10,383 bases of DNA from an uncultured Chlorobiaceae bacterium (GTDB lineage: Bacteria > Bacteroidota > Chlorobiia > Chlorobiales > Chlorobiaceae). Below are positions 1-6,150 of this stretch, one piece after another. The DNA lies in assembly GCA_903929845.1 (NCBI GenBank), contig CAIYWF010000097.1, positions 1 to 10,383 of the forward strand. Reading direction: 5' to 3'. Numbering within the stretch: position 1 is the first letter of the stretch; each line of letters opens with the position of its first letter. The translations under genes and the position numbers were made by a program. The notes beneath the pieces are model-generated. The model was not told the origin of the DNA and did no database searches. It saw only the letters and a list, made by a program, of their open reading frames with translations.

Positions 1-1
1 C

Positions 2-421
2 TCTTTCCTCATGATTCTCGTTTCTGGAGTTATTCTCTATATTTTCCCGGGCAGAGCTCCCGGTTTTATGTGGGAATTATGTGGACTGAGCAAACCAGCC
101 TGGCAAAACCAGCATATCATTTTTGGATTTACTTTTTCCATACTTTCTCTCTGCCATCTTTTCTTTATCAACTGGAAAGCTTTTTTCTCTTATCTGAAAA
201 GCAAGGCAAAAACGGGATTACAGAGTCCCGGCGAACTCCTTGTGATCCTGGTGCTCTCCCTCTTGTTTGGTTTCGGCACTTACTTCAAGGTCCAGCCATT
301 TTCCGGAATTCTGGAGCTTGGGAAAAGCATTTCCAACTCTTGGGACAATAACGGGAAACAGGTGTCTGATAAAAGGGTTGATGCCGAAGTGCACAACGGT
401 TTTCGAGAGCGTCCGATTTAA
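2..421 (+). CDS. DUF4405-type integral membrane protein (5' end outside window)
   Basis: The frame is open from the first full codon, and the first visible Met (position 11) lies inside a hydrophobic segment, so the true start is probably upstream of the window. The visible 139 codons show three membrane-type segments: one ending near ILYIFPG, one ending in the motif CHLFFINWKAF, and one near LVILVLSLLFGFGTYF. A His followed by a few hydrophobic residues and then Asn-Trp, plus a PF near the end of the last segment, is the pattern I recall for DUF4405 proteins, small multi-pass membrane proteins of unknown role. The His residues (QHIIFGF and CHLFF) could be haem ligands as in cytochrome-b-like bundles, but that is inference. 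The 23 or so C-terminal residues are polar. A strong terminator follows about 25 bp after the TAA stop, so the gene is last in its transcript. Confidence 0.7.
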   Translation, partial: SFLMILVSGVILYIFPGRAPGFMWELCGLSKPAWQNQHIIFGFTFSILSLCHLFFINWKAFFSYLKSKAKTGLQSPGELLVILVLSLLFGFGTYFKVQPFSGILELGKSISNSWDNNGKQVSDKRVDAEVHNGFRERPI

Positions 422-444
422 CCACTTTGGCACCTCTAAAAGTG

Positions 445-507
445 AAAAAGACCGCAAATAAAAAAGCCTCTGTTGGATTCAGAGGCTTTTTTATTTGCGG
501 TCTTTTT
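445..507. terminator. Perfect 28-bp bidirectional intrinsic terminator
   Basis: The arms at 445-472 and 480-507 are exact reverse complements over 28 bp, with a 7-base loop (TTGGATT). The loop-proximal part is GC-rich (GCCTCTG/CAGAGGC) and is followed on each strand by a run of T, so either strand can act as a rho-independent terminator. It separates the + strand membrane protein gene from the - strand tRNA and should stop both transcripts. Confidence 0.92.
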
Positions 508-581
<74 letters not shown>

Positions 582-594
582 TTAATGAGTGACA

Positions 595-622
595 AATATA
601 AAGATATTTTTTTTCTGTGCAA
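595..622 (-). promoter_or_regulatory. Candidate promoter of tRNA-Gly
   Basis: On the - strand TTGCAC (617-622) and TATATT (595-600) are separated by 16 bp. The second box ends 13 bp before the first base of the tRNA, giving a leader of only about six bases. This fits a sigma-70-type promoter that would let the tRNA be made independently of trpB. It is a by-eye match in AT-rich sequence, so co-transcription with trpB remains possible. Confidence 0.4.
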
Positions 623-640
623 CTTCTTGGTGCAATTTTT

Positions 641-1840
641 TTAGAGAGAAAGTTCCCGAATTATGGTTTCCATATCCTTGTCGCCGCGGCCCGAGAGATT
701 AACGACAAGAATGGAATCTATTTCCATGCCGGGAGCTCTGGTGATGGCGTAATGCATGGCATGGGCAGATTCAAGTGCACAGATAATACCTTCGGTTTTG
801 GCAAGCGTCTCAAGAGCAGAAAGCGCTTCACTGTCAGTCACGGAGGTGTAGGTGACCTGTCCGAGTTCCTGAAGATAGCAGTGTTCAGGGCCAACACCGG
901 GATAATCAAGACCGGCGGAGATGGAGTGGGCTTCCTGCACCTGTCCGTCTTCATTCTGCAGAAGTTTTGTCAGTGCGCCGTGAAGAACACCTGGTTTGCC
1001 CAGTGTCAGGGAGGCTGCATGTCGTCCCTGAAGCCCTTCGCCAGCCGCTTCAACGCCAACAAGTTCAATCTCAGCGGCATCGTTCAGAAATTCATAAAAC
1101 ATGCCGACGGCATTGCTGCCTCCGCCAACGCATGCGGTGATGACATCGGGCAGTTTTCCTGCCTGGGCAATAATCTGTGAACGGGTTTCATGCCCTATGA
1201 CGGCCTGAAAATCACGCACAATCATGGGATAGGGGTGCATGCCGACAACCGAGCCGATAATGTAAAAGGTCTCTTCAGGATTATTCATCCAGTCGCGGAT
1301 TGCTTCACTTGTTGCATCTTTCAGGGTTTTTGAGCCACTCCCGACTGGACGAACCTCTGCACCAAGCAGTTTCATGCGTGCAACGTTCGGTGCCTGCCGC
1401 CGGATATCCTCCTCACCCATATAGACGACGCATTCAAGATCGAAAAGAGCGCAGACGGTTGCTGTAGCTACCCCGTGCTGCCCGGCGCCGGTTTCTGCAA
1501 TAACCCTTTTTTGGCCCATGCGCCGGGCAAGCAGTACCTGGCCGAGTGCGTTATTGATTTTATGAGCGCCGGTATGGCAGAGATCTTCCCGTTTGAGATA
1601 AATTTGCGCTCCTTGCAGAGTTCTGCTCAATCGTTCGGCATGATACAGAGGGGTTGGTCTCCCGACATAATCACGGAGGAGTTGCGCAAGAGTTGACTGA
1701 AAGGTGGGGTCATCTTTTGCCCTGAGGTACTCTGATTCAAGATCAGCGGCATTTTTAACAAGTGTTTCAGGGATAAACTTGCCACCGAAACAGCCGAAAT
1801 GTCCTGAGGAATCGGGAGCGGAATAAAGTGTCGGCGCCAT
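641..1840 (-). CDS. trpB: Tryptophan synthase beta chain
   Basis: This PLP enzyme condenses indole with L-serine to give L-tryptophan, the last step of tryptophan synthesis, normally in an alpha2-beta2 complex with TrpA that channels indole. At 399 residues it has the usual TrpB1 length. The signature KREDLCHTGAHKINN is intact, with K94 as the PLP Schiff-base lysine. E116 (AETGAGQHG) is the catalytic glutamate, GGGSNAVG (239-246) is the phosphate-binding loop, and the C-terminal NLSGRGDKD supplies the Ser that contacts the PLP ring nitrogen. The ATG at 1838-1840 gives the expected N-terminus (G-x-F-GG-x-F-I-PE-TL at about residues 16-27); the Shine-Dalgarno sequence before it is weak. No trpA or other trp gene is adjacent, so the pathway is probably scattered in this genome. 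The gene is divergent from lptD. Confidence 0.97.
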   Translation of the reverse strand: MAPTLYSAPDSSGHFGCFGGKFIPETLVKNAADLESEYLRAKDDPTFQSTLAQLLRDYVGRPTPLYHAERLSRTLQGAQIYLKREDLCHTGAHKINNALGQVLLARRMGQKRVIAETGAGQHGVATATVCALFDLECVVYMGEEDIRRQAPNVARMKLLGAEVRPVGSGSKTLKDATSEAIRDWMNNPEETFYIIGSVVGMHPYPMIVRDFQAVIGHETRSQIIAQAGKLPDVITACVGGGSNAVGMFYEFLNDAAEIELVGVEAAGEGLQGRHAASLTLGKPGVLHGALTKLLQNEDGQVQEAHSISAGLDYPGVGPEHCYLQELGQVTYTSVTDSEALSALETLAKTEGIICALESAHAMHYAITRAPGMEIDSILVVNLSGRGDKDMETIIRELSL

Positions 1841-1874
1841 GGAAGAGAAAAAGTTAAAGAATTGTCAACAGAGT

Positions 1875-1893
1875 GGTTGCAGTGCCTGCAATC
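1875..1893. promoter_or_regulatory. Inverted repeat upstream of trpB (possible operator)
   Basis: GGTTGCAG and CTGCAATC flank a 3-base centre (TGC) and match as inverted repeats at seven of eight positions. The dyad lies about 35 bp upstream of the trpB start, in the gap between divergent trpB and lptD, where a regulator of either gene could bind. The binding protein is unknown and chance cannot be excluded for a site this short. Confidence 0.3.
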
Positions 1894-1914
1894 AAAGACT
1901 CTTTGCAGAAAACA

Positions 1915-1944
1915 CTGACCGCACGATTAATAAAATAATATATT
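1915..1944 (+). promoter_or_regulatory. Candidate lptD promoter
   Basis: CTGACC (1915-1920) and TATATT (1939-1944) are 18 bp apart, resembling a sigma-70-type promoter (four of six and five of six matches). Transcription would start near 1951, with a leader of about 43 bases to the TTG start. The surrounding AT-rich tract (about 1926-1957) makes accidental matches likely. Confidence 0.25.
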
Positions 1945-1993
1945 CAACTTTAATAAGCGAGCATACACAATACTGTACCGGAGCATTACCGCA

Positions 1994-4609
1994 TTGACGT
2001 TTATCAGACTAAAAACCTCGTTTCTTACCATATTCTGCCTTGTTTTGTTGGCAGTTCCTCTTTTGTGGTGGGGACGGTTGTCTGCTGCTGAAAAGTCGGC
2101 AAAGCTCAATCCAGTCGAGCCTGTTGATTCGCTTACCGGAGGGGGAGGTCTTACAAGTACGGTGCTGTTTGCTGCCAGGGATTCGGTGATCTACAACATC
2201 GATGGGCGAACAATGGAATTGTGGGGGAAGGCCAGAATCGATCAAGAAGATACCAGTGTCAAAGCGCCGAAAATTATTATCGACCTCAATACCTCTTTGT
2301 TTCATGCTTTCGGCATTGCGGACTCCTCAAATAAGGCTGCAGAGCCCGCTGTCTTTAGTGATCGGCAGGGGAGTTTCAATGCAGAAACAATGACCTACAA
2401 TTTAAAAACCAAACGTGGAGAGACGACGAATGTTTTGTCGTCTTCCAAACAAATTATTTTTAGCGGAGAGCATGTTACACGGCAGGAAAACGGTGAACTG
2501 AACATCAGTGATGGCACGTTCACTACTTGTGATAATCAGTCACCTCATTACTGGTTTACCTCCTCTCAGATGACGGTTATTCCTGAAAAGAGGATTATTG
2601 CAAAGCCTCTGATTATGTATATCAGGCCGGAGATTTTTTCTGCCCGTCTGCCCGCGTTCCCGATTCTGGCGCTGCCCTATATGATTTTTCCATTAAATGA
2701 AGCGCGATCGTCGGGTTTTCTCATGCCCGGTCTCGGCAATAACAGCAGTATGGGTTACTATTTGTCGAATTTTGGTTATTTCTGGGCCATTGATGATCAG
2801 ATGGATTTGAGGCTTGACGGGGACATATCGTTTAATGGAGGTTGGCGCCTTGGCGAAAGGTTCCGCTATATAAAAACAAACAGTTTTTCGGGTGAGATTT
2901 CAGGAGAGTACAAAAAGTATCCCACATACAGTGACTGGAACGCGAAAATTATCTACAACCAGGTTTTCGATTCTTCGACCAGATTTGATGTTAACATACA
3001 GCTTCAGGGCGCACCAAAGGGTTACGATCTGAATTCGATGAATTCGATAGCCATGGTAACTCAGCAATCCAATGCTCGAGCGGCTCTGGCAAAAACCTTC
3101 AACGAAGAGAACAGTATTGCCGCGATTACCTATAATCGTTCCGAAGATCTGAGTACTCACAATGCCAGCCAGTCCATTGATGCGTCGTTCTATCAGAACC
3201 GTATGTATCCCTTTCGTTCTGAATTTCCTGTTGACGACTGGAGATCGAATGTTTCATTATCGACAGGAACATCCTTTAGTGGGATGTCAACATCGCAGGC
3301 TTCTTCTGGTTATGCAGGAAATGCCAATTTAGAGTTGGGGTACTACCGTGAATTTGCGCAAGGTTCCAAGGCACTTTTTACACAGGGACTCACCTTGCAA
3401 ACATCGCAACCGGTCTCTGGATTCTATAACAACGGGATGAACAGTGGCACAACGGTGTTTGTTCCTCTTCGCGTGCAATCAACCCTGTTCCGTTATTTCA
3501 ATGTTAATCCAGGAGTAACCTTTATACACTCCTTGTCCCCGGATGGTGCGAACAAGGACGTTTCAACAACAGTGTTTGCTGTTGATGCGAGCACAAGGCT
3601 TTATGGTACCCTTGAGTCCGGGTTTCTTGATAATCTTTTTGGGCTTCATGCGTTGCGCCATACCTTTATTCCAACCATCACCTATCGATGGAACCCGGCG
3701 TTTTCCGGGAATCTGTATAATTGCTATCAGAACATCTATGACTGGACCGATCCTCAACTGTTCAACCGGCTCGACAATACTATTGACGCAGGGATGCCTG
3801 AAGGGCAAAGTACCGTTGGTATTTCTCTGAAAAATCTTCTTCAAGGTAAAAGAAGGGGTTCTGAGTCCTCTGTGCCTGCGGGAGGTTCTCTTGCTGGAGA
3901 ACAGACAATCCAGCTCCTCACCTTAAATGCGTCGACGGCTTACAATTTTAATGCTGATACTCTTCATCTGGCGCCGCTGATCTTTACGGCATCAAGCAAT
4001 GTTTTGTCGCCGAACCTTCTTTTCAGTTCAGGTGCCATGTATGATATCTACAGTTATGATCCGTTGACCGGCGACAGAATCAATCGCTTCAACAGTGATG
4101 ATGGTAACGGAATATTTCGTTTTATAAAGGGATTTTTGAACATGAGTCTAAGTATTCAAGGGAGCCCTGAATCTGCATCTTCTTCGTTGCCATTGGTGCC
4201 AACAACCCCGTTACTTGTAATGCCGAATGCCTCACAGTCAATATTTCTTGACCGTTTTAATTCGAACTACTTCAGCCGTATTGATTACCGACAGCCCTGG
4301 CAGTTTCAGTTTTCCCTTTTTCTGCAATCTGACAGGAGCAATCCGCTTGTGCCAGTCACAACGTCGCTGATCAATACATCGGCAACAGCGTCGTTGTCAA
4401 AAGACTGGCAGGTGTTGTTGAATACCGGGTACGATCTTCAAAACGGAAAACTGGCGTTTCCCCTGCTCTGTCTTAATCGCGATCTTCATTGCTGGCAGAC
4501 AAGCTTCCAGTGGATTCCGTTCGGGCAGTTTCGGAGCTATGCTGTCCAAATTGGTCTTAAAGCTCCATGGAGCAATATCAGTGTCAAAGCAGGGAAAGGA
4601 GCAAATTAG
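1994..4609 (+). CDS. lptD: LPS-assembly protein LptD (outer-membrane beta-barrel)
   Basis: LptD, with the lipoprotein LptE, receives lipopolysaccharide from the Lpt bridge and inserts it into the outer leaflet of the outer membrane. The 871-residue product begins with a signal peptide (basic TFIRLK, hydrophobic core about residues 8-27, likely cleavage near LSAA-EK). An OstA/LptA-like beta-jellyroll follows at about residues 60-200 (repeated SV.Y..D...ELWGKA.I-type strands). A long barrel with alternating aromatic and polar strands starts near 220-280 (GFLMPGLG, YYLSNFGYFWAIDD) and ends with NRDLHCWQTSFQW, which I recall as typical of Bacteroidota/Chlorobiota LptD. The start is TTG at 1994: the frame has no ATG before residue 74 and a stop lies upstream at 1931, so no ATG can include the signal peptide. 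A weak GGAG lies about 10 bases ahead. Exported cysteines are C179, C577, C826 and C833. Confidence 0.88.
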   Translation: MTFIRLKTSFLTIFCLVLLAVPLLWWGRLSAAEKSAKLNPVEPVDSLTGGGGLTSTVLFAARDSVIYNIDGRTMELWGKARIDQEDTSVKAPKIIIDLNTSLFHAFGIADSSNKAAEPAVFSDRQGSFNAETMTYNLKTKRGETTNVLSSSKQIIFSGEHVTRQENGELNISDGTFTTCDNQSPHYWFTSSQMTVIPEKRIIAKPLIMYIRPEIFSARLPAFPILALPYMIFPLNEARSSGFLMPGLGNNSSMGYYLSNFGYFWAIDDQMDLRLDGDISFNGGWRLGERFRYIKTNSFSGEISGEYKKYPTYSDWNAKIIYNQVFDSSTRFDVNIQLQGAPKGYDLNSMNSIAMVTQQSNARAALAKTFNEENSIAAITYNRSEDLSTHNASQSIDASFYQNRMYPFRSEFPVDDWRSNVSLSTGTSFSGMSTSQASSGYAGNANLELGYYREFAQGSKALFTQGLTLQTSQPVSGFYNNGMNSGTTVFVPLRVQSTLFRYFNVNPGVTFIHSLSPDGANKDVSTTVFAVDASTRLYGTLESGFLDNLFGLHALRHTFIPTITYRWNPAFSGNLYNCYQNIYDWTDPQLFNRLDNTIDAGMPEGQSTVGISLKNLLQGKRRGSESSVPAGGSLAGEQTIQLLTLNASTAYNFNADTLHLAPLIFTASSNVLSPNLLFSSGAMYDIYSYDPLTGDRINRFNSDDGNGIFRFIKGFLNMSLSIQGSPESASSSLPLVPTTPLLVMPNASQSIFLDRFNSNYFSRIDYRQPWQFQFSLFLQSDRSNPLVPVTTSLINTSATASLSKDWQVLLNTGYDLQNGKLAFPLLCLNRDLHCWQTSFQWIPFGQFRSYAVQIGLKAPWSNISVKAGKGAN

Positions 4610-4615
4610 TTCTCC

Positions 4616-5497
4616 TCATGGGGTTCCCTCAATAAGGTCAAGGATCAGCGAGAGCCGGTTGTTAAACTCTTCATGGGCATCGTGGTGGACACAGTGTGAT
4701 GCTTTGGGGATGATATAGGCGCCTGCCTGTGGAAGGAGCTGCTGAAATTCAGGGATAATCTTGTAAGGCGGGAGAGCTACATCTTCTGCTCCCCAGACAA
4801 GAAAGGCTGGCCCTTTATAATTGCAAGGTTTTGGAAGGTGATCGAGCCTGAAATCGAGCGGTCGTTTGGAGGGCGAAAGATAAGAGAACTGCGCTCCTTT
4901 GTCTTGGAGTGGCGTGGTGAACTGGTTGATCAGCTTGTCATCAACCTTGCTCTGATTAAAATATGTTGGCATGAGGCTCTGACCCACGGCAACAGGATTT
5001 GCAAAAGCGGCAAGAAGCATCTCGCCAATAAGAGGTGATGCGACGAGTCCGAAAAACAGATTGCTCATTCCATCCATCGTGTCTCCAAAAAGTCCGGAGG
5101 GGTTGACAAGCACAAGTGCCTTAACTTTTTCGGGCTGATGGTGGGCTAAGTAGACTGCGCTTGCTGCCCCCATAGAATGGCCTACAATAATGACTGAATC
5201 AAGTTTTTTCAGCAAGAGAAACGTTTCGATTTGTGATGCAAACAGTTCGAGACAGTAGCGTATATTAGGTTTTTGTGATTTGCCGAACCCGATCAAATCC
5301 ATGGCATAGATTTTATGTTCACGGGCAAACGCCGGAATATTCAGATCCCAGTGTTCTATCATTCCGCCATACCCGTGCAGAAACAGAAGAGGTGTTTTTT
5401 CAGAGTTTTCCTTTCCGAATTCCTGGTAACGAATTTTGGCTTCGTTTTCAGGAGATAATTGCCATAGAAAATATTGATCTTTCGCCGTGTTGCTCAT
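4616..5497 (-). CDS. Alpha/beta-hydrolase fold protein
   Basis: The 293-residue product has the full alpha/beta-hydrolase core: oxyanion-hole HGYGG (41-45), the strand/turn AMDLIGFGKSQKP (65-77), nucleophile elbow GHSMG with S108, acid D239 in VWGAEDV, and H268 in KASHCVHHD. A cap region lies around residues 135-210 (SNLFFGLV...). No signal peptide is seen, so it is probably cytoplasmic. The LIGFGKSQKP and WG-x-ED-x-x-P patterns place it among the epoxide-hydrolase/haloperoxidase/MhpC-like esterases. Related enzymes act in photosynthetic pigment metabolism, but nothing in the sequence fixes the substrate. Its stop lies 6 bp from the lptD stop (convergent), and it is divergent from the Rrf2 gene. 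The ATG at 5495-5497 is the first in frame and gives a normal N-terminus; its ribosome-binding site is weak. Confidence 0.92.
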   Translation of the reverse strand: MSNTAKDQYFLWQLSPENEAKIRYQEFGKENSEKTPLLFLHGYGGMIEHWDLNIPAFAREHKIYAMDLIGFGKSQKPNIRYCLELFASQIETFLLLKKLDSVIIVGHSMGAASAVYLAHHQPEKVKALVLVNPSGLFGDTMDGMSNLFFGLVASPLIGEMLLAAFANPVAVGQSLMPTYFNQSKVDDKLINQFTTPLQDKGAQFSYLSPSKRPLDFRLDHLPKPCNYKGPAFLVWGAEDVALPPYKIIPEFQQLLPQAGAYIIPKASHCVHHDAHEEFNNRLSLILDLIEGTP

Positions 5498-5567
5498 AAT
5501 ATAAATCGGTGAAATATTCAGAGTGGAAAAAACTTATAGGCCAATATACCCGTTAAAAAGACAATAA

Positions 5568-5597
5568 TTGAACGATATTGCTTCATCCGCTTAATAA
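5568..5597 (+). promoter_or_regulatory. Candidate promoter of the Rrf2 gene
   Basis: TTGAAC (5568-5573) and TAATAA (5592-5597) are 18 bp apart, in the AT-rich gap between the divergent hydrolase and Rrf2 genes. Transcription would begin near 5604, only about eight bases before the ATG. That fits the lack of a Shine-Dalgarno sequence there and would mean a very short leader. It is a by-eye match only. Confidence 0.3.
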
Positions 5598-5611
5598 ATA
5601 TCCCTATAAAT

Positions 5612-6025
5612 ATGCTTCAGGTTTCCCGAAAATTTGAATATGGGCTTCATGCGGTTACCTATCTGGCAACGAAGGGTCGGGGCAGGGTCGTTACCGTCAA
5701 GGAGATGGCTGATGATATTGGCTTTTCACAGGAATTTCTCTCCAAGGCTATGCAGAGCCTCAAGCGGGCAGGTATCGCCTCTTCAGTTCAGGGTGTGAAA
5801 GGCGGTTATACCCTTGGCAGGGAGACGGCTGAAATCACTGTTGCTGATATTGCGCTTGCCATTGAAGGAAAGCCGCATCTGGTGCGCTGTGGTGTGACTG
5901 CGGAAAGTTGTGAGGTATTTTCTTCTTGCCATCACCGTGGTTATATGGGCTCTCTGCAACTTAAAATCCAGGATCTTTTGGGGGCCACCACCATTTACTC
6001 GCTCTTGCAGCAAATAGTCCCATGA
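5612..6025 (+). CDS. Rrf2-family transcriptional regulator
   Basis: The 137-residue product starts with MLQVSRKFEYGLHAVTYLAT, the standard Rrf2 opening helix. A winged helix-turn-helix follows (VTVKEMADDIGFSQEFLSKAMQ, about 27-48; wing SVQGVKGGYTLGR, about 58-70). Rrf2 proteins (IscR, NsrR, CymR, RirA) sense Fe-S status, NO, redox state or metabolites. Three cysteines lie in the expected place, C93, C100 and C106, followed by H107 and H108, so an Fe-S cluster is plausible. The spacing C-x6-C-x5-C has one residue more than the C-x5-C-x5-C of IscR. The target genes cannot be read from the sequence. No isc, suf or nif gene is adjacent; the downstream neighbours are a possible 39-codon ORF (ATGA overlap) and uvrA. 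The start is set by the family N-terminus. Confidence 0.93.
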   Translation: MLQVSRKFEYGLHAVTYLATKGRGRVVTVKEMADDIGFSQEFLSKAMQSLKRAGIASSVQGVKGGYTLGRETAEITVADIALAIEGKPHLVRCGVTAESCEVFSSCHHRGYMGSLQLKIQDLLGATTIYSLLQQIVP

Positions 6026-6141
6026 GCACCTCTCAGCAAAAAACTTATTTTGATGAGCTTCATTCTGTGTTTATTATCACAGGGTTTGGTGGCATTCTTT
6101 TTGAAGCACTTCCCGTTCGATCTTTACCTGAAACCAGATGA
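6022..6141 (+). CDS. Possible 39-codon ORF between Rrf2 gene and uvrA
   Basis: An ATG at 6022 overlaps the Rrf2 stop as ATGA, an arrangement typical of translational coupling. It opens a 39-codon frame ending at TGA 6139-6141, nine bases before the uvrA ATG and in the same frame as uvrA. The peptide (MSTSQQKTYF..., with a hydrophobic centre VFIITGFGGILF) resembles nothing I recognise. It may be a real small protein, a leader peptide coupling the Rrf2 gene to uvrA, or noncoding leader sequence, since a candidate uvrA promoter and a dyad lie inside it. Evidence for translation is positional only. Confidence 0.3.
   Translation: MSTSQQKTYFDELHSVFIITGFGGILFEALPVRSLPETR
6050..6082 (+). promoter_or_regulatory. 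Candidate uvrA promoter with overlapping dyad
   Basis: TTGATG (6050-6055) and TATTAT (6072-6077) lie 16 bp apart, a fair sigma-70-type match with a predicted start near 6084 and a leader of about 67 bases. An inverted repeat CTGTG-N8-CACAG (6065-6082) spans the -10 box, where a bound protein would block polymerase. The arms resemble both CRP/FNR sites (TGTGT-N6-TCACA) and SOS boxes (CTGT...ACAG), but the 10-base spacing between CTGT and ACAG is two more than the E. coli LexA box. Confidence 0.35.
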
Positions 6142-6150
6142 CACTTCATT

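Noticed and set aside
617..1180. 187-codon + strand frame opposite trpB
   Set aside because: It lies wholly antisense to trpB, whose catalytic motifs are intact. It has no start signal or family features of its own, so it is a shadow frame.
1863..1868. Perfect TTGACA on the - strand upstream of trpB
   Set aside because: It is only 22 bp from the trpB ATG, and no -10 box lies at the right distance. Any transcript would start inside or beyond the start codon.
3031..3048. Tandem 9-bp repeat GAATTCGAT x2 in lptD
   Set aside because: It is only two units in frame, encoding NSM/NSI within the barrel. There is no array and no sign of variation.
5594..5613. Direct repeat ATAAATAT spaced 12 bp before the Rrf2 start
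   Set aside because: Short and in very AT-rich sequence, one copy running into the start codon. It is too weak to call an operator.
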